Shown here in pieces: positions 19,316-30,773 of a stretch of DNA of 64,000 nucleotides; positions within the stretch are counted from its first letter, which is position 1; every line of letters starts with the position of its first letter. The DNA comes from Microglena sp. YARC. Lineage: Eukaryota; Chlorophyta; Chlorophyceae; Chlamydomonadales; Chlamydomonadaceae. A model generated the notes under the pieces. The model had not been told where the DNA came from, did no database searches, and saw nothing but the letters and a program-made list of their open reading frames with translations. Made by a program: the position numbers and the translations under genes. The stretch lies in the NCBI GenBank assembly GCA_022414725.1, contig CM039466.1:37350392-37414391 (forward strand), read 5' to 3'.

Positions 19316-19492
19316 TAGAATTAAATTATCAATGTAGCACGAACTCAGGGACCCCGTCGGTTAAACGATTGTTTGGGGCTCAGTTCATCAGTGTTTTTTC
19401 TTTTTAAGCCCTTCCTATACGGTTGGGCAAGTCCCTTTAGCCTATTTGGCTTACCCCTGGACTGTAACATACATACATACATACATACATAC
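19316..19492 (+). mobile_element. CATA-tailed SINE
   Basis: Runs from ATGTAGCACGAACTCAGGG through GGGGCTCAGTTCATC and GGGCAAGTCCCTTTAGCCTA to GGACTGTAACATACATACAT (CATA tail, about six units). Orientation is given as head-to-tail. Confidence 0.8.
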
Positions 19493-19810
19493 AGGCCCAA
19501 TCCCTCTGTTCATTTCTCCATAGCCCCAAACAACGAAGTCTAGCTCTTTCGTAGGAGTGGCAACGCCATTCGAACTGAATCCTCGGTGTCGCTGGATTGT
19601 GTCGGGAGACGGGGAGACCCACCTCTTGGGGTGACAGTCCTTTCACAACTTAAAAACAACTTGGTCCCTGAGATGTCCCTTCACTTTTTTATAGCACCAT
19701 TAAGTTGTAGAATTCTTACAATAAAAGTAACTCAGCGCGAGCCCGTCCATCGCATACTTACAAGCCGGTTCCCTTAACCTCACGTCCTTAGAAGTGTCAC
19801 GGTGACATAT
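19493..19810 (+). repeat. Dispersed repeat copy (family also at 2325 and 33180)
   Basis: 19540-19660 matches 33180-33290 and the reverse of 2325-2425 (GGAGTGGCAACGCCATTC ... GGAGACCCACCTC). The remainder of the interval shows no coding signal. Confidence 0.55.
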
Positions 19811-20680
19811 CTTGGAAGTTAAGATGTATTTATTTATTTATGTATTTATTTATTTATGTATTTATGTATGTATGTATGTATGTATGTATGTATGTATGTA
19901 TGTATGTACTAGTACGGTAGCCCGTGTGGCCGGTGGCCACACCTACTCTCACGATGACCCCCCGCCCCCCCCCCCAATCATAGTACGGTGCCCGGTTTGG
20001 CCTTTGGCCACACCTGTTTGGGGCTGATTACATGGTTAACACTTGAAGCCCCCCCCCCCCCCCCCCCCCCCCCCCATTCACACACCACCACCACCAAAAC
20101 ATTATCCGCCCCCTCCCCCCTTCCCTCCCGTTGGCCACGCCTGTTTTGAGCTGGGTTGAAAAACGGTTTTCTCTGCAGTGCATGCAGCTTAAAACGTTGA
20201 CGGATGCATATCCCTTGCGATGATCTCCCTTGTGCACCCACAAGCACACAAACAACACCGTACCCCCCCCCCCCCCCCCCCCCCCAGTTATCTTCACCCC
20301 CACCCCACCCAACCATGTACCCCGCCCACAAACAGACTCCATCCCTTACTCTTCCTGACATATTTCCTGACTCCATCCCTTCCCCCACCCCAGCCATCCC
20401 ACCAGCCCCCACACTCTCCACACTCTCATCCCTCCCCTCCCTCCTACACGCACCCACCAGCACACACTTACTCCATATCTGCCTCCCTCCACTTCAGCTG
20501 TGGGCTTTGCCATAGCTGAAAGGCAAACGGGACGAAGAGCATCGACAACGTTTGCGCATCATCCGACTCCGCTAAAAGCATCGGACCTGCTTCCCTGCCA
20601 CCTCAGCTGTGATCGATAGTCGACCCCACTGAAAAAGCTGAACCTGCGCAATCGCAACTGTATATAAGTAAAGCTTCTTC
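19811..20680. repeat. TTTA/TGTA microsatellite, C runs and pyrimidine-rich DNA
   Basis: 19830-19910 is a tetranucleotide run. 19960-20100 and 20260-20290 hold C runs of 15-35 bases. AGTACGGT-GCCCG-TTGGCC-TGGCCACACCT is present twice (19912, 19981). 20300-20510 is C/T-rich and ends CTCCACTTCAG, an acceptor-like site without a recognised exon. Confidence 0.55.
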
Positions 20681-21370
20681 TTGGCGAGCATGTATTCAGT
20701 TCGGCCGAAGAACAATCCTGTTCACCGCAACTGCTCCCGAAGTCAACTCGATCTGAGACTTGGAAACATCGCTAGGTTCATCCATTCAAATTTGCCGCGT
20801 GCTCGCTATAGCACAATGCACAACGACGACATGTTTCTCGATGCAGGGGGAAGAAGTTGCAGTCAAGTTGCTGATTTGAGATGTTCGGTTAAGTTAGGGC
20901 GAGAATGCTTAGCGAGATTTTTCATTCGGTCAACTTTGATGCGTACTTGCTATGGCACAATGCTGTGCGACATGTTTCTCAATGCAGTGGGAAGAATTTG
21001 CAGTCAAGTTTGTGACATGGGATGGATGCGATTCGGAAATTTCTGATAGGGCGGCTGACTCACCACGCCACCTCCCGTTGTGCGCAGCGACAGGTCTCTT
21101 GACGCAAGGGAAAGGTCTTGCAGAGATGCAGGGGGAAAAGCTTGTAGGAAGACGAACTGTAGCGCTACCGAAATCAGGTGGATGAACTCAGGCGGGAAAA
21201 GGAGAAATCGGGCGGGATGCGCAACAGGTAGAATACGCAGGAGGCGAAGGTTGCATAAGGCAGATTTCGCAGGAGGCCAATCAGGCTGAAGTTGAAGCAG
21301 GAGGGATAAAAAACGTGAATTGGCTGAGCGTGAATTGGCTGGGCGGGAATTGGCCGGCCGGGAGTCGGTT
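20681..21370. repeat. Diverged ~125-bp tandem repeat
   Basis: Two clear units (about 20765-20880 and 20905-21015) share ATTCRxTCAAxTTTG ... TATAGCACAATGC ... GACATGTTTCTCRATGCAG and AGTCAAGTT. A weaker third follows near 21080-21140. The + frame of 121 codons spanning them has no family match and is probably chance. Confidence 0.45.
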
Positions 21371-21871
21371 AAGTCGGGTACGCGATGACACCACCACGAC
21401 CACCACGACCACGACCACGACCATGATTTCTTTATATATATAGATGTATGTATGTATGTATGTATGTATGTATGTATGTATGTATGTATGTATGTATGTA
21501 TGTATGTATGTATGTATGTATGTATGTATGTATGTATGTATGTATGTATTTATGTATGTAAGTATGTATGTATGTATGTATGTATGTATGTATGTATGTA
21601 TGTATGTATGTATGTATGTATGTATGTATGTATGTATGTATGTATGTATGTATGTATGTATGTATGTATGTATGTATGTATGTATGTATGTATGTATGTA
21701 TGTATGTATGTATGTATGCATGCATGCATGCATGCATGCATGCATGTATGTATGTATGTATGTATGTATGTATGTATGTATGTATGTATGTATGTATGTA
21801 TGTATGTATGTATTTATTTATCTATTTATCTATGTATTTATTTATGTATTTATTTATTTATTTATTTATAG

Positions 21872-21922
<51 letters not shown>

Positions 21923-21930
21923 TCTATCTA
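21371..21930. repeat. (TATG)n then (TTTA)n microsatellite, ~490 bp
   Basis: 21444-21815 is nearly pure TATG, with a GCAT block at 21717-21746. 21815-21930 is TTTA with a few TATC units. It is open in several frames on both strands purely because of the repeat. It abuts the left end of the inverted-repeat DNA element. Confidence 0.95.
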
Positions 21931-22977
21931 TCTCCATAGGTGCCTAAGTCCAAAAACGCCCCAAGTTGGTACAAGATTGTGGTACAGAGCTGTACATGCC
22001 CCAAAATGCTCGGAATCGAATTCTGTCTGGCCCACCTTTCGTGCAATTGTGTCAGCTACGCGCACATGTATTTCCGGCCATCATTCGCATGCGGTCGCGA
22101 GCAGCCTTGTACGGAAGGCCGTTGGCAGTACATCAGATGTGCGATAAATTGTGGTACAAATGCAGATCGCGCCAGACACAAGGCCGCGCGAGCTATTCCG
22201 AATCATGTTACCGCGGGACGAAAGGCTTATCAAACCCCTACCACAAGTTCGGAGGCTGCGCTTCAGCCTTGGCCTCGGAATTTACTGAGATAGCAGTACA
22301 ACTCGAAAATTCACCTGATCACCTCCCAATCCCACCTCCCAACTTGAGATTTTCACCCCCTTTCCCAAATCAAAAACTGACTTCAGATGTGGATGTTGAA
22401 ACAAAGTTGAAAACAAAGTTGTTTTTTGAATATATTTTGAAAATAAATTTGAATTATGATTTTTGAAATTTCAAATTTCAAAAACAAAGTAAGTCTTCGT
22501 GCTACGAAGCAAATCTAAGACCCAAAATGAAACAATTCAGCTTGTGCAGCGTTGTACCACACTTAGGGCACCCACAACATGTAAATAATCAGTATTTTGG
22601 GGGTCCATATTCACCCGTACTGCCCATGTACTGCCATCCAAAACCTGATGTAACAACTAACAAGTACTTAAGAGGAAAGATGTGCACAATAGGGCTACTT
22701 ACTTTTATTTTACGAAAACTTGTTTTTGATAGCGATAGGCTCCGTTCCACTCCTACGTAAAATCCGAACCGACTTAGGGAGCCTCATAGTGAAACAAATC
22801 ACATGTATGTTTTGCTTTGCCTGCTTCCCACAACCTGAGAGAACCCAACTCTGAGTATTTATATGTTGAACTGATGTGGTTAGGTAACTTATTAGCAAAA
22901 AAAGTTTTCTTTGGACTTGAGGTAATAAGTGAAAACCATCCGTACCACTCAGGGTCGGACTTAAGCACTTATGGAGA
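21931..22977 (+). mobile_element. TIR DNA element, complete copy (1047 bp)
   Basis: Left end TCTCCATAGGTGCCTAAGTC and right end GACTTAAGCACTTATGGAGA form imperfect inverted repeats of 21 bases (two mismatches). The right half matches 1-514. An internal + frame of 117 codons (MPKSKNAPSWYKIVVQS...) has no recognised transposase motif, so it is likely non-autonomous. Flanks are microsatellite, so the target duplication is unclear. Confidence 0.75.
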
Positions 22978-23725
22978 TTTTTATTTTATTTTATTAACTG
23001 AGCCGGGAGTATAAAAAAAGGGGGGGACACCTATCCCTAAAAAACCTGAGGGGGACTGACCCCCCCCCCCCCCCCCCCCCCCCTTTAAATCGAAATACCC
23101 ATTTTTTTAAAACTTAGATATGGATTGTGGGGGTTTACAGTATGGCGCACATAATGGCATGCTCGGAATTCCCACACAGGGATTGTCTGATAGTCAAAAT
23201 TCAGTTTTTCCAACCCCATTCACCCAACAACCCACCCACCACCCACCCAAGGGGTAGATACGTATTGCATAAGGTCCAAAGTGGTGCCAATGGACTGCTC
23301 TTGCCAAGGCCTACTCATGGGTGGTCTCAGAATGTCATTTGGAGGTCTGAGTAAAAAGTTAGAAAACAACCGAGGAAGGCTGACCCCATTCACCCACCCA
23401 CCCAAGGGGTATATACTTATTGCATTCACCCACCCAAGGGGTAGATACTCGTTGCATAAGGTCCAAAGTGGGGTGCCAATGGACTGCCCTTACCAAGGCC
23501 TACTCAAGGGTTGTCACAGAATGCCATTTGGAGGTCTGAGTAAAAAGTTCGAAAAAAACCTGAGGAGGGCTGACCCCCCCCCCCCCCCCCCCCCTAAATG
23601 AGGTGCTCAGAATGACCTGAAAAATGTCTCATAATATCGCAATGATACATGCGATTACAGCCCCATTATCAGAAAAAATCAATCGGGAGAACGAAAATTT
23701 TGGAGGCCTTGACACCTCCTGACTG
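22978..23725 (+). repeat. Tandem/dispersed repeat with C runs
   Basis: Units of about 200 bases (GGGTAGATACGTATTGCATA, AGTGGTGCCAATGGACTGC, CAAGGCCTACTCATGGGTGG, CATTTGGAGGTCTGAGTAAA, AGGCTGACCCC plus a C run) occur twice here. They recur inverted at 25140-25250, 25555-25660 and 25745-25815. The tail 23590-23720 is shared with 3105-3215. Confidence 0.65.
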
Positions 23726-23930
23726 AGCGAGGATAAAAAAGAGGACACTACGGTGGTAACTGGCAGATCATTCACTACCAGAACAAGTCCGACGCAGCGT
23801 CGCAAGCGACGCGGAAAATTGGTGGAGAGTGATGGCAACAGAATCTAGCAGACTGAAGCCAGTTAGTTACGAGCCCGATGGCTGACGTGCCAGGCTTGGT
23901 CTCGGGGGGTCGGACAGATGGACAACTGGG
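23726..23930 (-). repeat. Dispersed repeat (family also at 33480 and 57645)
   Basis: On the minus strand it carries CCTGGCACGTCAGCCATCG, TAACTAACTGGCTTC, TTGCCATCACTCTCCACCAA and GACGCTGCGTCGGACTTG in the same order as 33570-33720 and 57740-57875. Confidence 0.6.
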
Positions 23931-25070
23931 GTGCTCCGCCAAAAACTCATTCCATGTTTGGACTTAGTGAAAGAGCTCTGTGTCCCTCATGCAAAGAAGA
24001 TCGTTTGCAGCTTTTTTAGTATTCTGTTTTGCACATTGCACGTCACCGGCTCAAATCTAGGCGACGTACAAGGGTGCAACGTGATGCAATGTGGCGACGT
24101 ACAAGGGTAAAATTGTACATGCACCCAGTCCACCCACCCATGGCATGGCGAGTTGGCGACCTACCAACCCATCCAACGCACCCAGCCCAACTCTTGCTTG
24201 AATCAGATGGTCGTTTGGTGAACACATCTTAACAGTTTCACATACTTGCACGCTATGTCGCTATTGGTATATCTGAAGGGAGATGCTTGTATGTTTTAAA
24301 CTATCAACGTCTTGCAGAACACTTTTAACTTGAAAAACCACTTGCGATGAGCCAATGTCTTGAGAACCCACAATTTATTGTGTCTTACCATCCGGAGGTA
24401 GCATTCTTTACGAAAAGTTGATTCAAGCCGATCCCCCCCGTCTTTTCTTTCCGCTACTCAACTGAACTCAACAACTCGCAAGTCAATAACTCAACCACTC
24501 GCAACTCAACTCAACTCGACTCGCATCTCATCTCAACACAACTCAGAAACTCGCACCACAACAAATCAACAACTGGGAACTCAACAACTCGCAACTCGCG
24601 ACTCAATATCTCAACAGCAACTCAACAATTCGCAAGTCAGCAACAAGCAACTCGACTCGCAACTCGCAACAAGTACCTGCAGCTAGCATGCGCGAAGTCG
24701 AAATCCTAACTGCAGGCGCTAGGATTTCGGCAGATAGGATTCCATACCTTCTGTCATAAACCCCCGTCACACTTATCACTCTGCCCATTCTGAACAATGA
24801 GCGATTAAAAAAACCCAGACAAAACATAGAGATTGACGTATATTGGGTTGCGGGCCAAGTAATCATCAAATCGCGGAGCGCGCAGACCGCGCTTAGCGCA
24901 GATACAAGGTGGAAGTACCTAGCATGCGCTATTCGGCAGCTGGGATTTCATACATTTTCTCCTATCGGTGCACTGGTTTCGGACGTTGCCACCGTCATCT
25001 TCTGAAGACCGCGGTCAGCGATAAGACCGCGCTCAGCGCACAGGCCCAATGGATGTACCCTAGCATGCAC
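23931..25070. other. No gene recognised; CAACTCG repeat
   Basis: 24020-24110 has a short duplicate (GGCGACGTACAAGGGT twice). 24465-24680 is an irregular repeat of CAACTCGCAACTCAACA. 24690-25070 has two copies of TACCTAGCATGCGC/TACCCTAGCATGCAC with GCGCTCAGCGCA. No supported exon. Confidence 0.45.
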
Positions 25071-25639
25071 CATTCGTTACCCCCCCCCCCCCCCCCCCCC
25101 CCCCCTATAAGCTCATCTGCCTCGGCACTGCAGTTTTTCCCCTAACTTTTTCTAAGGCCTCCAAATGACATTCTGAGACCACCCATGAGAAGGCCTTGGT
25201 AAAGAGCAGTCCATTGCACCACTTTTGGACCTCGTGCAATAAGTATATACCCCCCCCCCCCCCCCCCCCCCCCCAACCCCCAACCCCAACCCCAACCCCA
25301 ACCCCAACCCCAACCCCAACCCCAACCCCAACCCCCAACCCAACCCCAACCCCCAACCCCAACCCCCAACCCAACCCCCAACCCAACCCAACCCAACCCA
25401 ACCCAACCCAACCCAACCCAACCCAACCCAACCCAACCCAACCCAACCCAACCCAACCCAACCCAACCCAACCCAACCCAACCCAACCCAACCCAACCCA
25501 ACCCAACCCAACCCAACCCAACCCAACCCAACACACCCACACAGCTCATTCCAAAAATGCAATTCTGAGAGCACCCATGAGTAGGCCTTGGTAAGGGCAG
25601 TCCATTGGCACCACTTTGGACCTCGTGCAACAAGTATGT

Positions 25640-25678
<39 letters not shown>

Positions 25679-25830
25679 ACACACACACACCACACCACAC
25701 CACCAAATAAAACCACGACCACCACCCCACACACAGCCCATTCCAAATGCACCTCTGAGACCACCCATGAGTAGGCCTTGGTTAGGGTAGTTCATTGGAA
25801 GTTTGGAACCACTTTGGACACCAATCAGAA
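25071..25830. repeat. C runs, (AACCC)n and inverted dispersed units
   Basis: Three inverted copies of the 23.2-kb repeat (GGCCTTGGT, CAGTCCATTG, TTTGGACCTCGTGCAA) each lead into a C run. 25265-25380 is CCAACCC-rich and 25380-25535 is almost pure AACCC. Frames of PNPTQ or WVGLG type are artefacts. Confidence 0.85.
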
Positions 25831-26603
25831 TGCCAGATCGAATCGAAACGCCACCGTTCTTCTGTTCCTTTCTTTTTCCGCGCCTCTCGGCAGTCCCTTT
25901 CTGTATTTCTTTTAGATTTATGCTATTAGATTAGCATTAGCTTTAGCTAATCTATAAGCTTTGGGTTCCTCGTCTTTCTTTTCACTTTACTCTTCGTTAT
26001 CATTCTTTTTTTCCTTTCCTTCTCGAATCTAGGGTATAGCATCCTTCCTGTCAAGAAACTGCCACGTGTTTAAATGGCCACGAGTTCACAACCAGGTGTT
26101 ACTAGATGACGCTGGCATCGTTCGAAACCATTGGACCGGCAGGAAGGAATGGCGCATGGGTAGATGTAGGCGCAGGCGCAAACGCAGGAAGTGATTAGCG
26201 AGGTCGGAGACCAATCTAAACGAGGCTGATAAGGAAGCCTATCCATCATTGGCACAGTCGTTACAGTAGGATAACACACGAACAACACGAGACTGGACGC
26301 ATTAGTTTCCAGAGAAGATGAAGTCTGGATATTTTGTTGCGAACAATTTTGCAGTCGCTCCGTACTTCTCTAGTGCCTGCGCCTGCAATTCGCATGCGCT
26401 ATGCAGTACCTACGAATTCATCGGTAAAAGAAGATCTGAAGGAGCAGGACCTGGCGCATGGTGAAATGATGAGCGAGGAGAGAGATAGACGCAACCTCTC
26501 AGCCTCGAGACGTCCCACGACAACCTGCATGCTCCATGAAAACACTGGACGAGGCTGTACAGATTGCCTCGCCATTGATGAAAGATATTCTCAAAAATAG
26601 GTA
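25831..26603. other. No gene recognised
   Basis: Mixed sequence without recognised repeats. GCGAGGTCGGAGACC/ATGAGCGAGGAGAGAGA and GGCGCATGG recur at 26150-26220 and 26440-26500. I cannot support an exon here. Confidence 0.3.
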
Positions 26604-26765
26604 TGTTTGGATGTTACAGTCCAGGGGTAGGCCAAATAGGCTGAAGGGATTTGTCCAACCGTGACAGGGAAAAAAATGACAAAAAAGCATTGATGAACTC
26701 AAACCCAAACAATCGATTTACCGACGGGGGCCCTGAGTTCGTGCTACAGTTAAAATTGAATTCAT
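26604..26765 (-). mobile_element. CATA-tailed SINE, short tail
   Basis: Read on the minus strand: GTAGCACGAACTCAGGGCCC, GGTTTGAGTTCATCAATGC and GGACAAATCCCTTCAGCC to GGACTGTAACATCC. It lies just past the stop codon of the minus-strand gene, probably in or beyond its 3' UTR. Confidence 0.75.
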
Positions 26766-26799
26766 TATGCAAGAAGGGATGTAAACATGTATATGCATA

Positions 26800-27059
26800 T
26801 CATGAGCGGCTCATTCCACTGTCCGCGCTGGGAGCTGTGTCAGTGACCTGGGCCACTGCGTGGTGTGTTGCGTCTGCCTGGCCACTGAAGAACTTGAGCT
26901 GGCCCTCTTCAGTTAACATTGAGCCAGTGGCGGATGGTTGCTGGGACATGTGGGCGGCACAACTTTGGCAGCTGTGGCCGTCCTCACCCTCGTGTGGGGT
27001 GCTGAGCATTCTGTTGTACATAAGCTGGATGTGTGCCGCACGCTCCTCCTCGCTCATGG
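26800..27059 (-). CDS. Minus-strand gene, terminal exon
   Basis: Starts after CTTTTTCTCGCCGCCAG. CC completes Ala with the G left by the upstream exon, then MSEEERAAHIQLMYNRMLST, PHEGEDGHSCQSCAAHMSQQ and on to SADSGMSRS and TGA. Codon use and the strong acceptor support a real exon. The exact phase match with 28857-28980 ties the two together. Confidence 0.6.
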
Positions 27060-30000
27060 CTGGCGGCGAGAAAAAGGAGAGAGGTGATGGAAGGTCGTGC
27101 TAAGATGGTGGGATGTGTTGAGATGTTGTGAGGGTGGTCTTGAGGTGATGGAAGGTCGTGGTATGATGGTGGGATGTGTCGAGATAGTGTGAAGGTTGTC
27201 TTGAGGTGATGGAAGGTCGTGGTATCATGGTGGGATGTGTTGAGATGGCGTGAGGGTGGTGTTGAGGTGGTGGGAGGTGGGGAATGGCGTGAAGGTGGGG
27301 TTGAGGTGATGGGAGGTGGTGAATGGTGTGGTGGTGTTGAGGTGGAGGAAGGTGGTGAATGGAAATGTACTAGCAGTACTAGTGGAAAAACATATCACTC
27401 TCCACATGTGCAAGCGGTGCTCATATCATCCTCATTATATACTAGCAGTACTACCGTCACCCTCCGCATGTGCAAGCAATACCATTACCACCCTCATTAT
27501 ATACTAGCAGTACTACCGTCACCCTCACCATGTAATAGCAGTACTTTCACCACCCTCATTATATACTAGCAGTACCACCGTCACCCTCACCATGTGATAG
27601 CAGTACTATCACCACCCTCATTATGCACTAGCAGTACTATCGTCAGTTCAACTATCACCCTCACCATGTAATAGCAGTTCTCAACTATCACCCTCACTAT
27701 ATATTAGCAGTACTATTGTAAAAACATATCACTCTCCCCATGTGCAAGCAGCACCATCACTACCCTCATTATATACCCCCAAGCAGTACCCTCACAACCC
27801 TCATTATATACTAGCAGTACTACCATCAACCTCAACATGTAATAGCAGTACAACTGTCACCCTTACCATGTAATAGCAGTACTATCACCACCCTCATTAT
27901 GCACTAGCAATATCATTATCAATTCATCATCCTCTCCATTCAGTGATTTTTCGTTTCAGCCCATCCTATCACGGCTGGGCAAGTCTCTTTAGCCTATTTG
28001 GCATACCCCTGGACTGTAACAACATGCAAACATCCGCTACATTCGCATACCTCACTGATACGCTCCGTTCGCATACCTCACTGATACGCTCCGTTCACGT
28101 ACCTCACTGATACGCTCCGTTCGCATACTTCACTGATACGCTCCGTTCACGTACCTCACTGATACGCTCCGTTCGCATACTTCACTGATACGCTCCGTTC
28201 ACGTACCTCCCTGATACGCTCCGTTCGCATACCTCACTGATACGCTCCGTTCGCATACCTCACTGATACGCTCCGTTCGCATACCTCACTGATACGCTCC
28301 GTTCGCATACCTCACTGATACGCTCCGTTCACATCAGGGTACTTCAAATGGCCAAATTGGCCAGCGCTTTAGCGCACTTGAAAACAAAAAAACTGCGCTT
28401 TGTAGTGCAAAAAGCGCAAAAATTGCTTGCTGCGCCCACAAGGGGTTGCAAAAAACTGCGCATAAAGCGCAGAGGGGGTCAAAAAGTCAGCGCTCAAAAG
28501 CTCAAAAGCGCGCGCTTTGAATTACCCTGGTTCACATACCTGTAGTATCACATGTCACATACCTGTAGTATCACATGTCACATACCTGTAGTATCACATG
28601 TCACATCACATAACACCTGTAGTATCACATGTCACATCACATAACACCTGTAGTATCACATACCTGTAGTATAAAATGATCACTGTAGCACAAACTCAGG
28701 GCCCCTGTCAGTAAAACGATTGTTTGAGGTTCAGTTCATTAGTGCTTTTTCTTTTTAAGCCCTTCCTATCACGGTTGGGCTAGTCCCTTTAGCCTATTTG
28801 GCCTACCCCTGGACTGTAACATACATACATACATACATACATACATACATACATACCTCGCATTGACGCCATATCCGCCTCAACGCTTTCCCTCATCTTA
28901 TCTAAAGCGTCGTATTTTTCTTTGAACTCTGGCGCACTGAGCTCGGCTTCATCCAACACCTTCTCCTCAGCAGCCACGAACTATCAGCAGGGGGGCGGGT
29001 GATTGGGAGGCTGTTTTAGTGCTGCCCTTTCAGTACAGTGCAGGGAACTGACAGGAGGGTGGTGCATGATTGGGAGGGAGATTAAGTGTTGCCCTTTAAG
29101 TACAGTGCAGGGAACTGACAGGAGGGTGGGTGGGTGGGAGGGAGATTAAGAGGTGCCCTTTCAGTACAGTGCAGGGAACTGACAGGAGGGTGGTGCATGA
29201 TTGGGAGGGAGATCAAGTGGTGCCATTTCTTTGAACTCTGGCACACTGAGCTCGCCTTCGCCCAAAACCTTCTCCTCAGCCACGAACTATCAGGAGGGTG
29301 GTGCATGATTGGGAGGGTGATTTAGTGGCGCCGCTTCCTTGAACTCTGGCGCACTGAGCTCGGCTTAGTCCGATACCGTCTCCTCAGCAGCCACGACCTG
29401 ACAGGAGGGTGGTGCATGATTAGGATGGTGATTTAGTGGCGCCACTTCCTTGAACTCTGGCACACTGAGCTCGGCTTAGTCCGATACCGTCTCCTCAGCA
29501 GCCACGACCTGACAGGAGGGTGGTGCATGATTGGGAGGGTGATTTAGTGGCGCCACTTCCTTGAACTCTGGCGCACTGAGCTCGGCTTAGTACGATACCG
29601 TCTCCTCAGCAGCCACGACCTGACAGGAGGGTGGTGCATGATTGGGAGGGTGATTTAGTGGTGCCGTTTCTTTGAACTCTGGTGCACTGAGCTTGGCTTC
29701 GCCCAAAACCTTCTCCTCAGCCACGACCTGACAGGAGGGTGGGTGAGTGGGAGGGAGATTAAGTGGTGCCATTTCCTTGAACTCTGGCGCACTGAGCTCG
29801 GATTAGTCCAATACCGTCTCCTCAGCAGCCAGGACCCTACAGGAGGGTGGTGCACGATTGGGAGGGTGATTTAGTGGTGCCGTTTCTTTGAACTCTGGCG
29901 CACTGAGCTCGGCTTAGTCCAATACCGTCTCCTCAGCAGCCACAACCTGACAGGAGGGTGGTGCATGATTGGGAGGGTGCTCTAGTGGTGCCGTTTCTTT

Positions 30001-30720
30001 GAACTCTGGCGCACTGAGCTCGGCTTAGTCCGATACCGTCTCCTCAGCAGCCACGACCTGACAGGAGGGTGGTGCATGATTGGGAGGGTGCTCTAGTGGT
30101 GCCGTTTCTTTGAACTCTGGTGCTCTGAGCTCGGCTTCATCCAAAACGTTCTCCTCAGCAGCCACGAACTATCAGAAGGGTGGTGCACGATTGGGAGGGT
30201 GATTTAGTGGTGCCGTTTCTTTGAACTCTGGCGCACTGAGCTTGGCGTACTCCAATACCTTCTCCACAGCAGCCACGACCTGACAGGAGGGTGGTGCACA
30301 ATGAAAAGGGTGGTGCATGATTGGGCGGGTGAGTTAGTGGTGCCAATTCTTTGCAATGCAGATTATTACATTTATGAATTCTAGTGGTACACCAAATTGC
30401 TGAAACCAAGCGGGGTCGGGGGTTCGATTCCACCTACGGTCACCCTGAGCGTTTCAGGTCGTTGTCAACCGCGATGGCAGCTTGTCCAGTTGAGGTGGTA
30501 GACCGTTCTCTGCCCGCGTACGACGGGTTCCCTTAATACCACGCCCCACCAGGCGTTATCATTGCATTTATGAATTATCGCACACCACATAGGATATATG
30601 ATGATTCACATACATCCTGCATCTATAACCCCCCCCCCCCCCCCTCCCCTGGGTTACATGGAGGCGTAACTTCTACTACTACTACTACTACTACTACTAC
30701 CACTACTACTGCTACTGTTG

Positions 30721-30773
<53 letters not shown>

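Noticed and set aside
20681..21046. 121-codon + frame
   Set aside because: Spans diverged tandem units with different frames between them and no recognisable domain.
21444..21947. Long MYVCMYVC / HTYIHTYI frames
   Set aside because: Pure TATG/CATA microsatellite translated in several frames.
23726..23930. Unique coding sequence
   Set aside because: Matches two other dispersed copies in the window and has no sustained frame.
25380..25535. Telomere-type repeat (AACCC)n
   Set aside because: Internal, flanked by C runs and dispersed repeats; the unit is not a standard algal or plant telomere motif (TTTAGGG).
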